9,824 nt of DNA from JAFIEN01 sp051859505 (GCA_051859505.1 JBHYFN010000077.1:1-9824), one strand, 5' to 3'. Positions 1 to 7,089 are shown, counted from the first letter of the stretch. Translations and numbers: made by a program. Notes: generated from the sequence alone by a model not told the origin.

Positions 1-2246
<2,246 letters not shown>

Positions 2247-2319
2247 GGGTCTTTCCCTTCTGGCTGAATGGCTGGGTGCGGGCCGGGATGAATCACCCGC
2301 CCGACCGTGAACTGGCATC

Positions 2320-2348
2320 TGTATACCATTGCACACAATGAACGCCAA
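2320..2348 (-). promoter_or_regulatory. Candidate sigma-70-type promoter for acnA
   Basis: On the minus strand TTGGCG (2343-2348) and TATACA (2320-2325) are separated by exactly 17 bases, each matching 4 of 6 consensus positions. Transcription would start near 2313, giving an untranslated leader of about 67 bases before the GTG start of acnA. The spacer contains a small dyad, CATTG-CACA-CAATG (2327-2340), which could bind a regulator. This is pattern matching only. Confidence 0.4.
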
Positions 2349-2490
2349 GGCGGCTTGGACAGGTTCTGATCGACAGAGTGACGCAGTTCTGCATCACCGC
2401 CACAGACAGTCGGGCATCGCGCGCGAGTGATTGGCGATTCCGCTGCCGCTGGACTAGACCGGTTGGGCCGAAATGTGACCGGGCCGGACT

Positions 2491-3189
2491 ATGCATCGAC
2501 TTCTGCTGACCATGATTCTGGTGTTTCCGCTGTTCTGGGCGGCGACGCCGGGACGGGCGCAACAAGAGGCGGTGGTGGTCGAGCTTTATACCTCGCAGGG
2601 CTGCGCCTCCTGTCCGCCGGCGGATGCTTTCCTGGCCCAGCTGGCCGGGATGGAGGGGGTGATCGCGCTGGCGCTGCACGTTGATTACTGGGACTATATC
2701 GGCTGGAAGGACCAGTTCGCGCAGCCCGAATTCACCCAGAGGCAGCAGGCCTATGCCGTAGCGGCGGGCGAGCGGTCGATCTACACGCCGCAGATCATCA
2801 TCGGCGGTGTCGAGGCGGTCGTCGGCGTCAACACGGTCGATGTCATGATGCGACTGCAGGCGCAGGCAGCTCTGCCGGCGCGGGCCTTCGTCGATCTGGC
2901 CCGCAGCGGCGATCAGCTTGTCATCGAGGCGACGACGACAGCACCGGGCCTGATCGATGTCTATCTTGTGCGGTTCAAGCCCGAAGAGACCGTCGATATC
3001 GAACAGGGCGAGAATGCGGGCCATACGATCCGTTACGTGAATATCGTCACCTCCTGGGAGCTTCTCGATCACTGGGCCGGCGATGGCCCCCTGCGGCTGG
3101 AAGTGGCGTACGAGGGGGCGGATCATGGGGTTGTCATCCTTCAGGAACAGGGACCGGGCGCGATCCTTGCGGCGGCGCTGATCGACTGA
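2491..3189 (+). CDS. DUF1223 family secreted thioredoxin-like protein
   Basis: A 232-residue protein of the DUF1223 family, which has a thioredoxin-like fold and no established function. An N-terminal hydrophobic signal sequence (residues 1-23, probable cleavage after PGRA) predicts export to the periplasm. The core starts with VVELYTSQGCASCPPADAF: the Cys38-Ala-Ser-Cys41 pair sits where thioredoxins carry CxxC. Further family features are HVDYWDYIGWKD (63-74), a thioredoxin-like Thr-Pro in YTPQIIIGG (98-106) and NAGHTIRYVNIV (175-186). The length is normal for the family. The ATG at 2491 is the first after an in-frame stop (an upstream in-frame ATG at 2473 is immediately followed by TGA); the ribosome-binding site is weak. 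It diverges from acnA and converges on fliG. A periplasmic thiol/disulphide role is inferred from the CxxC motif only. Confidence 0.93.
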   Translation: MHRLLLTMILVFPLFWAATPGRAQQEAVVVELYTSQGCASCPPADAFLAQLAGMEGVIALALHVDYWDYIGWKDQFAQPEFTQRQQAYAVAAGERSIYTPQIIIGGVEAVVGVNTVDVMMRLQAQAALPARAFVDLARSGDQLVIEATTTAPGLIDVYLVRFKPEETVDIEQGENAGHTIRYVNIVTSWELLDHWAGDGPLRLEVAYEGADHGVVILQEQGPGAILAAALID

Positions 3190-3194
3190 AGCGC

Positions 3195-3213
3195 GCGGGG
3201 GCATTGGCCCCGC
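3195..3213. terminator. Possible hairpin terminator between convergent DUF1223 gene and fliG
   Basis: GCGGGG (3195-3200) pairs with CCCCGC (3208-3213) around a 7-base loop, six bases after the DUF1223 stop codon. There is no T-tract on either strand, so this is a weak candidate. The rest of the gap up to 3280 shows no clear signal. Confidence 0.25.
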
Positions 3214-3280
3214 CTCGCCCGGGTCAGCAGATCCGGCACCTGTGGCACCGCGGATCCGGCAGGGCGAAGGCTGCGCGCGG

Positions 3281-4327
3281 CTAGTCCTCCTCCTCCTGGT
3301 CGGGCGCGATGAGGGTGACGTCGCCCGCGTCTGCCCGGGCGCGAATTTCGGATATGACGGCGGTCATGGCGGCCTCGCCGTCCTTGCGCTTGATCCGGCC
3401 GCGGGCGGCGATTTCCTCGCGCAGGCTTTCGGCCATACGCTGCGACATGTTGGACAGGATGAATTCCGCAGCCTCCGCCTCTTCCCCTTCGCTGGCAAGC
3501 GCCGCGCCCAGCGCGGTGATGAAAACGGACTGCTCGACCCCGCGCAGAACCTTTGGCACGTCAGTCGGGGACAGGCGGGCGGGGATATTGGCAAAGGTGA
3601 AGATCGCCTTCTTCACCGCCGCCCCGAAGACCGGATCCTCCTGATCCATGGCTTCGAGCATGGCATCGCGGGTAATTTGCTGGGCAGAGTTCAGGATTCC
3701 GGCAACCCGCTGGAACGGCGGGCTGTCGAAGGCGGGGACGGGCGTGCTGCAATAATCCTGCGCCAGGGCACGGCCGATGCGCAGCACCGCCTGCGGCGAG
3801 ACCGCCTCGGTCCGCGAGACGGCCAGCGTGATCCGCCGGGCCTTGTCCCCCGGCAGAAGCGCCAGAAGCTCGGCCGCGCGGGTCACGGGCAGCTTGGACA
3901 GCAGGACGGCACAGACCTCGACCGATTCGGAGTCCATGATCGGCAGAAGTTCCGTCGGGGAGAGAGCCAGGAGCGGTGGCCAGGGATCGGCAACATTGTT
4001 CGCGGAAAGCTCGTTGCGCAGCCGCGCCGCCGCCGCCGGGCTAAGATGACCGCCAACGGCCGCAAGTGCCCCTTCCATCCCGCCGGCCGCGGTCAGGCCC
4101 ACCGAATCCAGGTCGCGGGCAAATTCCTCGGCCACGATCTCCAATGTCTGACGATCGACAAGCCGAAGCTCGCCCAGGGCGCGGGTCAACTGGACCTGCG
4201 CCTCATCCGACAGCTGCGACAGCGGGGGCTTTTGGCCGTCGGACAAAAGCAACTGCACGATGATCGCGGCCTTGCGCCGACGGGTCAGAAGCAGGGATTG
4301 CCTTTGGGCGGCGGTCGCGGTGGTCAC
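3281..4327 (-). CDS. fliG: Flagellar motor switch protein FliG (divergent type)
   Basis: FliG forms part of the C-ring on the cytoplasmic side of the flagellar base; its C-terminal domain meets the MotA stator and sets torque and direction. The protein has 348 residues, normal for FliG. The N-terminal region (about 18-70) begins KAAIIVQLLLSDG, like the FliG N domain. The C-terminal domain (about 232-340) has the characteristic FANIPARLS, VLRGVEQSVFITALGAA and NMSQRMAESLREEIAARG blocks. By comparison with my recollection of E. coli FliG, the torque residues Arg281, Asp288, Asp289 and Arg297 correspond to Arg297, Glu304, Glu305 and Lys313 here, while the Lys264 position is not lysine; the EHPQ motif of the middle domain is also absent. 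The start is GTG, with an in-frame TGA 15 bases upstream and only a poor ribosome-binding site. No other flagellar gene is in the window. Confidence 0.88.
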   Translation of the reverse strand: MTTATAAQRQSLLLTRRRKAAIIVQLLLSDGQKPPLSQLSDEAQVQLTRALGELRLVDRQTLEIVAEEFARDLDSVGLTAAGGMEGALAAVGGHLSPAAAARLRNELSANNVADPWPPLLALSPTELLPIMDSESVEVCAVLLSKLPVTRAAELLALLPGDKARRITLAVSRTEAVSPQAVLRIGRALAQDYCSTPVPAFDSPPFQRVAGILNSAQQITRDAMLEAMDQEDPVFGAAVKKAIFTFANIPARLSPTDVPKVLRGVEQSVFITALGAALASEGEEAEAAEFILSNMSQRMAESLREEIAARGRIKRKDGEAAMTAVISEIRARADAGDVTLIAPDQEEED

Positions 4328-4422
4328 GGAAGGGGCCTGTCACTAAGCGTGTTGACCGCGACTCAAACGCAAAATCATGAAGGTAAGGTTAGGGATTGGC
4401 CGCAACAGCAACGCCGGCCACG

Positions 4423-4451
4423 AAAAAGGGGCCGACGTAACCGGCGGCCCC
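4423..4451 (-). terminator. Intrinsic terminator of the small secreted protein gene
   Basis: On the minus strand GGGGCCG (4445-4451) pairs perfectly with CGGCCCC (4428-4434) and is followed at once by five T residues (4423-4427). It lies 27 bases after the stop of the 55-residue gene, so it should end that transcript before fliG begins. This is the best-formed intrinsic terminator in the window. Confidence 0.8.
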
Positions 4452-4478
4452 CTGTCGTTCGGTATCTTCCTGCGGAGG

Positions 4479-4646
4479 TCAGCTCGTGGTCACGGGAACA
4501 CAGGTTTCCGTTGCGGCATCCCAGACCGAACCATCCGCACAGGTCATGGCGTGCTGTTCCAGGCTCGACTTGTTTCCGCACATTGCGGCCGCCAGCCCCG
4601 GCAGGGTGGCAAGGGCGATTGCTGCGGCGAGGGTCTTCAAGTTCAT
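4479..4646 (-). CDS. Small secreted cysteine-containing protein, 55 residues, function unknown
   Basis: The protein begins MNLKTLAAAIALATLPGLAA, a textbook signal peptide with probable cleavage after Ala20 or Ala21, leaving a mature peptide of about 34 residues. The mature part has three cysteines, Cys23, Cys36 and Cys49, at an exact spacing of 13, in the contexts MCGNK, MTCADGSVWD and ETCVPVTTS. The C-terminal CADGSVWDAATETCVP pattern resembles short extracellular Cys-rich modules (chitin-binding-like wording), but it is too short to name a domain. A strong GAGGAG lies 9 bases before the ATG. The gene has its own candidate promoter and a clear terminator, so it is a stand-alone transcription unit between fliG and the LuxR-like gene. 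I recall similar short proteins in Rhodobacterales but cannot assign a role. With an odd number of cysteines, intermolecular disulphides or metal binding are possible. Confidence 0.78.
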   Translation of the reverse strand: MNLKTLAAAIALATLPGLAAAMCGNKSSLEQHAMTCADGSVWDAATETCVPVTTS

Positions 4647-4676
4647 CTTGGGTGTCTCCTCTTGCTGGTGCGCAAA

Positions 4677-4704
4677 AGCCTAGCCCCCCGAGGCCGCAGG
4701 TCAA
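4677..4704 (-). promoter_or_regulatory. Candidate promoter of the 55-residue secreted protein gene
   Basis: On the minus strand TTGACC (4699-4704, 5 of 6 matches to the -35 consensus) lies 16 bases before TAGGCT (4677-4682, a weak -10). Transcription would start near 4670, about 25 bases before the ATG at 4646, with GAGGAG in between. It sits just beyond the stop codon of the LuxR-like gene. Confidence 0.45.
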
Positions 4705-4719
4705 CGCCTGAAACAGTCC

Positions 4720-5205
4720 TCACGGATGTGTGAAGAGAATCGACAGGGTCCGAAGCCGCTCGCGCGTTTCGGGCAGAAGGGTCTCGGCCGCGGCCGTGCC
4801 GGCATGCAGAACACGGGCCGCCGCGACCACGCGGTCGATGTCTTCCGGCGTGAACGGGTCGTCGCTTCGTGCGAAACTGGCGATGGACCGGCTGTTCTCT
4901 TCTTCCATCGCGAGGGTGAAGCCGTATTTCATGCCGTATTCCGCGGCGGTGGGGATCACGCCCGCGGGATCATCCTCGACCAGTTCCTCCCAGGGCTTGA
5001 TGCCGGTATTCTCGAATCCCCAATGGACGGTCGGATCCTGCATCACGAGCCCGTTCTTGGAGTAGAATTCGATCCATTTCTGCGGGTAGGTCTGAAACAG
5101 GAAGGTCGGCGTGGTAAAGCGGACGTGCAGCGCGATCGCGTAGCCCGCGGGCGCCAGCGCCTTCAGGGTGGCAAGAGAGTCACCAATGTCAGCCTGAGGT
5201 GACAT
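4720..5205 (-). CDS. LuxR-like autoinducer-binding protein lacking the DNA-binding domain
   Basis: A 161-residue protein made only of the autoinducer-binding domain of LuxR regulators. All six positions usually conserved in that domain are present: Trp44 (QKWIEFY), Tyr48, Asp57-Pro58 (QDP), Trp72 (PWEEL) and Gly95 (YGMKYGF). The C-terminus ends in ETRERLRTLSILFTHP and stops; there is no LuxR helix-turn-helix, and only 73 bases separate the stop from the next gene, so no HTH remnant is hidden there. It is divergent from the full-length LuxR gene at 5352. The ATG at 5205 fits the domain start but lacks a good ribosome-binding site; AGGAG upstream instead serves a short overlapping frame (5189-5227). 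A known parallel is TrlR of Ti plasmids, a truncated TraR that blocks TraR by heterodimer formation. A signal-sequestering or anti-regulator role here is inference. Confidence 0.85.
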   Translation of the reverse strand: MSPQADIGDSLATLKALAPAGYAIALHVRFTTPTFLFQTYPQKWIEFYSKNGLVMQDPTVHWGFENTGIKPWEELVEDDPAGVIPTAAEYGMKYGFTLAMEEENSRSIASFARSDDPFTPEDIDRVVAAARVLHAGTAAAETLLPETRERLRTLSILFTHP

Positions 5206-5227
5206 CTGGGATGCTTTTTGAACGCAT
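5189..5227 (-). other. Possible 12-codon leader ORF overlapping the HTH-less luxR-like gene
   Basis: The best Shine-Dalgarno sequence here, AGGAG (5236-5240 on the minus strand), lies 8 bases before an ATG at 5227. That ATG opens a short frame (MRSKSIPDVTSG) ending at TGA 5189-5191, inside the start of the LuxR-like gene whose ATG is at 5205. The main ATG has no comparable site. Ribosomes ending on the leader could re-initiate at 5205. No protein-level support exists for the peptide itself. Confidence 0.3.
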
Positions 5228-5268
5228 TGCGGTTGCTCCTGCCGAATTGGTCGCCATAAAGTAGTCAG

Positions 5269-5276
5269 AACCGGTT
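5269..5276. promoter_or_regulatory. AACCGGTT palindrome in the divergent luxR-type intergenic region
   Basis: A perfect 8-bp palindrome lies near the middle of the divergent promoter region between the HTH-less LuxR-like gene and full-length luxR. The half-site AACCG recurs as AACCG-N10-CGGTT at 6302-6321, just upstream of luxI. A shared operator is possible, but the motif is short and could be chance. A TATACA at 5281-5286 could serve as a -10 toward luxR, though no matching -35 is visible. Confidence 0.25.
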
Positions 5277-5304
5277 GATGTATACAGTCTAGAGGTGGGT
5301 GGCC

Positions 5305-5355
5305 ATGTCTGACAAGGCCAGATGCGAGCTCAAACCGCGCGGACGGTGCGCATGA
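5305..5355 (+). other. Possible 16-codon leader ORF coupled to luxR by an ATGA overlap
   Basis: GAGGTG (5292-5297), an exact match to part of the anti-Shine-Dalgarno complement, lies 7 bases before an ATG at 5305. The frame encodes MSDKARCELKPRGRCA and stops at TGA 5353-5355, which overlaps the luxR ATG at 5352 as ATGA, the classic arrangement for translational coupling. The luxR start itself has only a weak upstream GGACGG. The peptide has no recognisable function; the overlap could also be coincidental. Confidence 0.38.
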
Positions 5356-5960
5356 GCTTGCCACAAGGGCTGGACCACTTCTCGGAACTTGCGCCCGGCG
5401 GCTTCTATCTTGCCTTGCGGGTTGGCTTTGCTTTCCCCATGGAAGAAGTGAACGCCCTGCCGCAACCCTGGGTCGAACACTACACTTTTCACCGCTTCAT
5501 GCTGAGCGATCCGGTGATTCGCTGGGTCTATTCCAACAGCGGCGTGATCCGGTGGAGCGATATCGAGATCGAAGATCCCAAGCAGGTCTTGCAACAGGCA
5601 CGGATGTTCGGGCTGCATTTCGGTATCGCGGTGGCCGTATTCGACGGCGATCATACCGGGCAAAGGTCGTTCGGAACCTTCGTCCGGCAGGATCGCGACT
5701 TCCAGAGTGACGAGATCACCCGGATCGCCGCCGAGGTGGAAAGACTGCACCGCTCCAAGGCGCCGCCGACCAACCTGACGGCGGCCGAGATCGAGGCGCT
5801 GCGCATGGTCAAGGACGGGCTGCGGCTCAAGCAGATCGCGCATGTCCTCGGGATATCCGAGGGCGCGGTGAAACAGCGGCTGAAGAACGCAAAGATCAAG
5901 CTGGGCGCCAAGACAGGGGCCGAAGCCATGTCGATCGCGAGCAGCTTTTCCCTGATCTGA
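5352..5960 (+). CDS. LuxR family quorum-sensing transcriptional regulator
   Basis: A 202-residue regulator with both LuxR domains. The N-terminal autoinducer-binding domain carries the conserved Trp40 (QPWVEHY), Tyr44, Asp53-Pro54, Trp68 (RWSDIE) and Gly91 (FGLHFGI). The C-terminal LuxR/FixJ-type helix-turn-helix spans about 141-196: NLTAAEIEALRMVKDGLRLK, QIAHVLGISEGAVKQRL and then KLGAKTGAEAMSIA, with the conserved Glu, Leu and Gly of that fold. It should bind an acyl-homoserine lactone in the cytoplasm and control promoters, with luxI immediately downstream as the obvious partner. I chose the ATG at 5352 (MSLPQGLDHF) because it matches the usual domain start; an in-frame ATG at 5322 would add ten residues but has only a weak ribosome-binding site. 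The gene is divergent from the HTH-less paralogue. The specific named orthologue cannot be decided from sequence alone, so no symbol is given. Confidence 0.92.
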   Translation: MSLPQGLDHFSELAPGGFYLALRVGFAFPMEEVNALPQPWVEHYTFHRFMLSDPVIRWVYSNSGVIRWSDIEIEDPKQVLQQARMFGLHFGIAVAVFDGDHTGQRSFGTFVRQDRDFQSDEITRIAAEVERLHRSKAPPTNLTAAEIEALRMVKDGLRLKQIAHVLGISEGAVKQRLKNAKIKLGAKTGAEAMSIASSFSLI

Positions 5961-5980
5961 GCGCCCCGCGCGGGTAATGC

Positions 5981-5997
5981 GCCGCCTGTCCGGCGGC
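5981..5997 (+). terminator. Hairpin after luxR, possible terminator
   Basis: GCCGCC (5981-5986) pairs perfectly with GGCGGC (5992-5997) around a TGTCC loop, 20 bases past the luxR stop. Only TTG follows, with no real T-tract, so it may be a weak terminator or simply an RNA 3' end structure. Confidence 0.35.
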
Positions 5998-6112
5998 TTG
6001 CGGGCCGCCGCTCCAGCTGCGTCCTGTCAGGCGAATCCTGTCAGCCGCCCTGCCCCACCAGAACCCGACAAGATCCCATCGGCCCGGCCGCCGGTCGCGG
6101 CAGAGCCATGCG

Positions 6113-6169
6113 CCCAATGCCTTTCCGGGCACCCAGTGCCTTTCCCGGCACCCACTGCCTTTCCGGGCA
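6113..6169. repeat. Three tandem 19-bp repeats with internal dyads upstream of luxI
   Basis: Three head-to-tail copies, each exactly 19 bases: CCCAATGCCTTTCCGGGCA (6113-6131), CCCAGTGCCTTTCCCGGCA (6132-6150) and CCCACTGCCTTTCCGGGCA (6151-6169). They differ only at unit positions 5 and 14. Each unit contains TGCC-N6-GGCA, and the middle one with its flank gives GTGCC-N6-GGCAC, so each could be a dimer-binding site. They lie 182-238 bases before the luxI ATG. Array, symmetry and position suggest an operator or upstream activator array for a dimeric regulator such as the neighbouring LuxR. Confidence 0.7.
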
Positions 6170-6230
6170 CTGGCTTGCCGCCTCAATCCGGGTGTCCGAG
6201 TGTCCGTCACGCGGAACCCTGGTTCAATTG

Positions 6231-6246
6231 TGGCAGGAATGTGGCA
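6231..6246 (+). promoter_or_regulatory. Sigma-54-like -24/-12 element upstream of luxI
   Basis: TGGCAG (6231-6236), five bases, then TGGCA (6242-6246). The GG and GC dinucleotides have the spacing of the sigma-54 consensus TGGCAC-N5-TTGCA, with one mismatch in each half. Transcription would start near 6257, leaving a leader of about 94 bases before luxI. The match could instead reflect the local TGTGGCAG direct repeat, and no -35/-10 pair of comparable quality was found nearby. Confidence 0.35.
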
Positions 6247-6324
6247 GAACTGCGCTCGAATATTGGCAAAAAAATGTCGAATTTGCAGCAACCTGATTAA
6301 CAACCGAAACAAGAAGCGGTTAGA

Positions 6325-6349
6325 TGGACTCTCCAGAAAGGAGAGTCCA
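6325..6349 (+). promoter_or_regulatory. Perfect 10-bp hairpin sequestering the luxI ribosome-binding site
   Basis: TGGACTCTCC (6325-6334) and GGAGAGTCCA (6340-6349) are perfect inverted repeats around an AGAAA loop. The Shine-Dalgarno sequence AAGGAG (6338-6343) starts in the loop and runs into the 3' arm; the luxI ATG follows at 6351. Folded in mRNA, this would block initiation, so it looks like a translational switch. It could also act in DNA as an operator. The upstream in-frame ATG at 6324 would read through the hairpin. Confidence 0.68.
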
Positions 6350-6350
6350 A

Positions 6351-7004
6351 ATGGAAAACATTACCTTCAGTCTCGCGAATCTGCACCTCTACGGATCCGC
6401 CTTCTACGACTTCCTCGCGTTGCGAAAAAAGTTCTTCGTCGACCAGCTGCACTGGGACATCCCGCATGACGACCATGTCGAGATGGACCAGTACGACAAC
6501 CCGCTGGCGCATTATTCGGTCGTCCTGCGTGACGGGCGGGTGATCGGCGGGGCGCGGACCATGGCGACGACGGCGACCTGGGGCCAGCACAGCTACATGC
6601 TGCGCGACGCCGTTCAGGGAAAGCTCATCGACATCCCGTCCGAGATCATGACCCAGCGCTTCGAGACGCGCAGCGTCTGGGAATGCACGCGGCTGGTGAT
6701 GGCCGATGAGGTGACAAGCCATGCCGAGCGCAGCCTCTGCCTGTCGCTGATCGTCGATGGTCTGGTCGAGGTGGCGGCCGAGAATGGCGCGACCGAGATG
6801 ATCTCGCTTTCGCCGCTGCCCCTGATGCGGGCGCTGCGTCAGCTGGGTTTCGCGGCGGATCGGATCGGCGAGCCCTACCGCAACGACCAGGACGGCCGGC
6901 AATATGCGGTCCTGTCCATGCCTGCCATGCGCGCCCAGCCGCATGCACCGCGCGCGACGCACCGGCCCAGCCCGGCTGCTCTGCATGCCCCTTCGGTTGT
7001 CTGA
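6351..7004 (+). CDS. LuxI family acyl-homoserine-lactone synthase
   Basis: Makes the N-acyl-homoserine-lactone signal from S-adenosylmethionine and an acyl-carrier protein (or acyl-CoA) in the cytoplasm. The 217-residue protein has the conserved LuxI residues: Arg25, Phe29 and Trp35 in the N-terminal loop (LRKKFFVDQLHWD), Asp46 and Asp49 (EMDQYDN), Arg69 (GGARTM), and Glu111 and Arg114 (WECTRLVM). The fold then runs through LSLIVDGLVEVAAENGATEM and LMRALRQLGF to about residue 190. The last ~27 residues are rich in Ala, Pro, His and Arg and look like a disordered tail. The ATG at 6351 has AAGGAG 7 bases upstream; an in-frame ATG at 6324 would add nine residues encoded by the hairpin. It follows luxR on the same strand after a structured gap and converges on purB. 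The acyl chain made cannot be read from the sequence. Confidence 0.93.
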   Translation: MENITFSLANLHLYGSAFYDFLALRKKFFVDQLHWDIPHDDHVEMDQYDNPLAHYSVVLRDGRVIGGARTMATTATWGQHSYMLRDAVQGKLIDIPSEIMTQRFETRSVWECTRLVMADEVTSHAERSLCLSLIVDGLVEVAAENGATEMISLSPLPLMRALRQLGFAADRIGEPYRNDQDGRQYAVLSMPAMRAQPHAPRATHRPSPAALHAPSVV

Positions 7005-7037
7005 GCGGGACAAGCTGCCAGGGGAACACCACAGGAT

Positions 7038-7060
7038 GCCGCCACCGGGGGGTGGGCGGC
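7038..7060. terminator. Hairpin between convergent luxI and purB
   Basis: GCCGCCACC (7038-7046) pairs with GGT-G-GGCGGC (7051-7060) with one bulged G and a GGGG loop, 34 bases after the luxI stop. A strong stem but no T-tract, so intrinsic termination is plausible rather than clear. Confidence 0.35.
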
Positions 7061-7089
7061 GACTTCCTGAAACAGATGGACGATACGTT

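Larger units (their letters stand above)
5961..6350 (+). promoter_or_regulatory. 390-base luxR-luxI intergenic control region
   Basis: This gap is too long and too structured for simple read-through. In order it holds a GC-rich palindrome CCCGCGCGGG (5965-5974), a hairpin (5981-5997), TCCTGTCAG twice (6022-6030, 6036-6044), the triple 19-base repeat (6113-6169), GTGTCCG twice (6192-6198, 6200-6206), TGTGGCAG twice 11 bases apart (6229-6236, 6240-6247), an A-rich stretch, AACCG-N10-CGGTT (6302-6321) and the luxI ribosome-binding-site hairpin (6325-6349). The last 100 bases are clearly lower in GC than the surroundings, as expected for promoter and leader. The 19-base period is not a multiple of three, which argues against coding. 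luxI probably has its own promoter here. Confidence 0.6.

Noticed and set aside
2293..3204. Open frame of about 300 codons on the minus strand
   Set aside because: It is antisense to the DUF1223 gene, has arginine/histidine-rich low-complexity sequence and no family resemblance.
3242..4711. Open frame of about 490 codons on the plus strand
   Set aside because: It runs antisense across fliG and the small secreted gene, including a clear terminator and promoter of the other strand. Its composition is that of a GC-rich shadow frame.
4647..4719. Remnant HTH domain downstream of the truncated LuxR-like gene
   Set aside because: Only 73 bases are available, they hold the promoter and SD of the next gene, and no HTH-like residues appear in translation.
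6113..6169. CRISPR-like array
   Set aside because: The three 19-base copies abut with no spacers, and no cas gene is present.
5977..6300. Open frame of about 107 codons in the luxR-luxI gap
   Set aside because: The product is proline-rich and repeat-derived. The 19-base repeat shifts frame at each copy, and no SD or homology supports coding.
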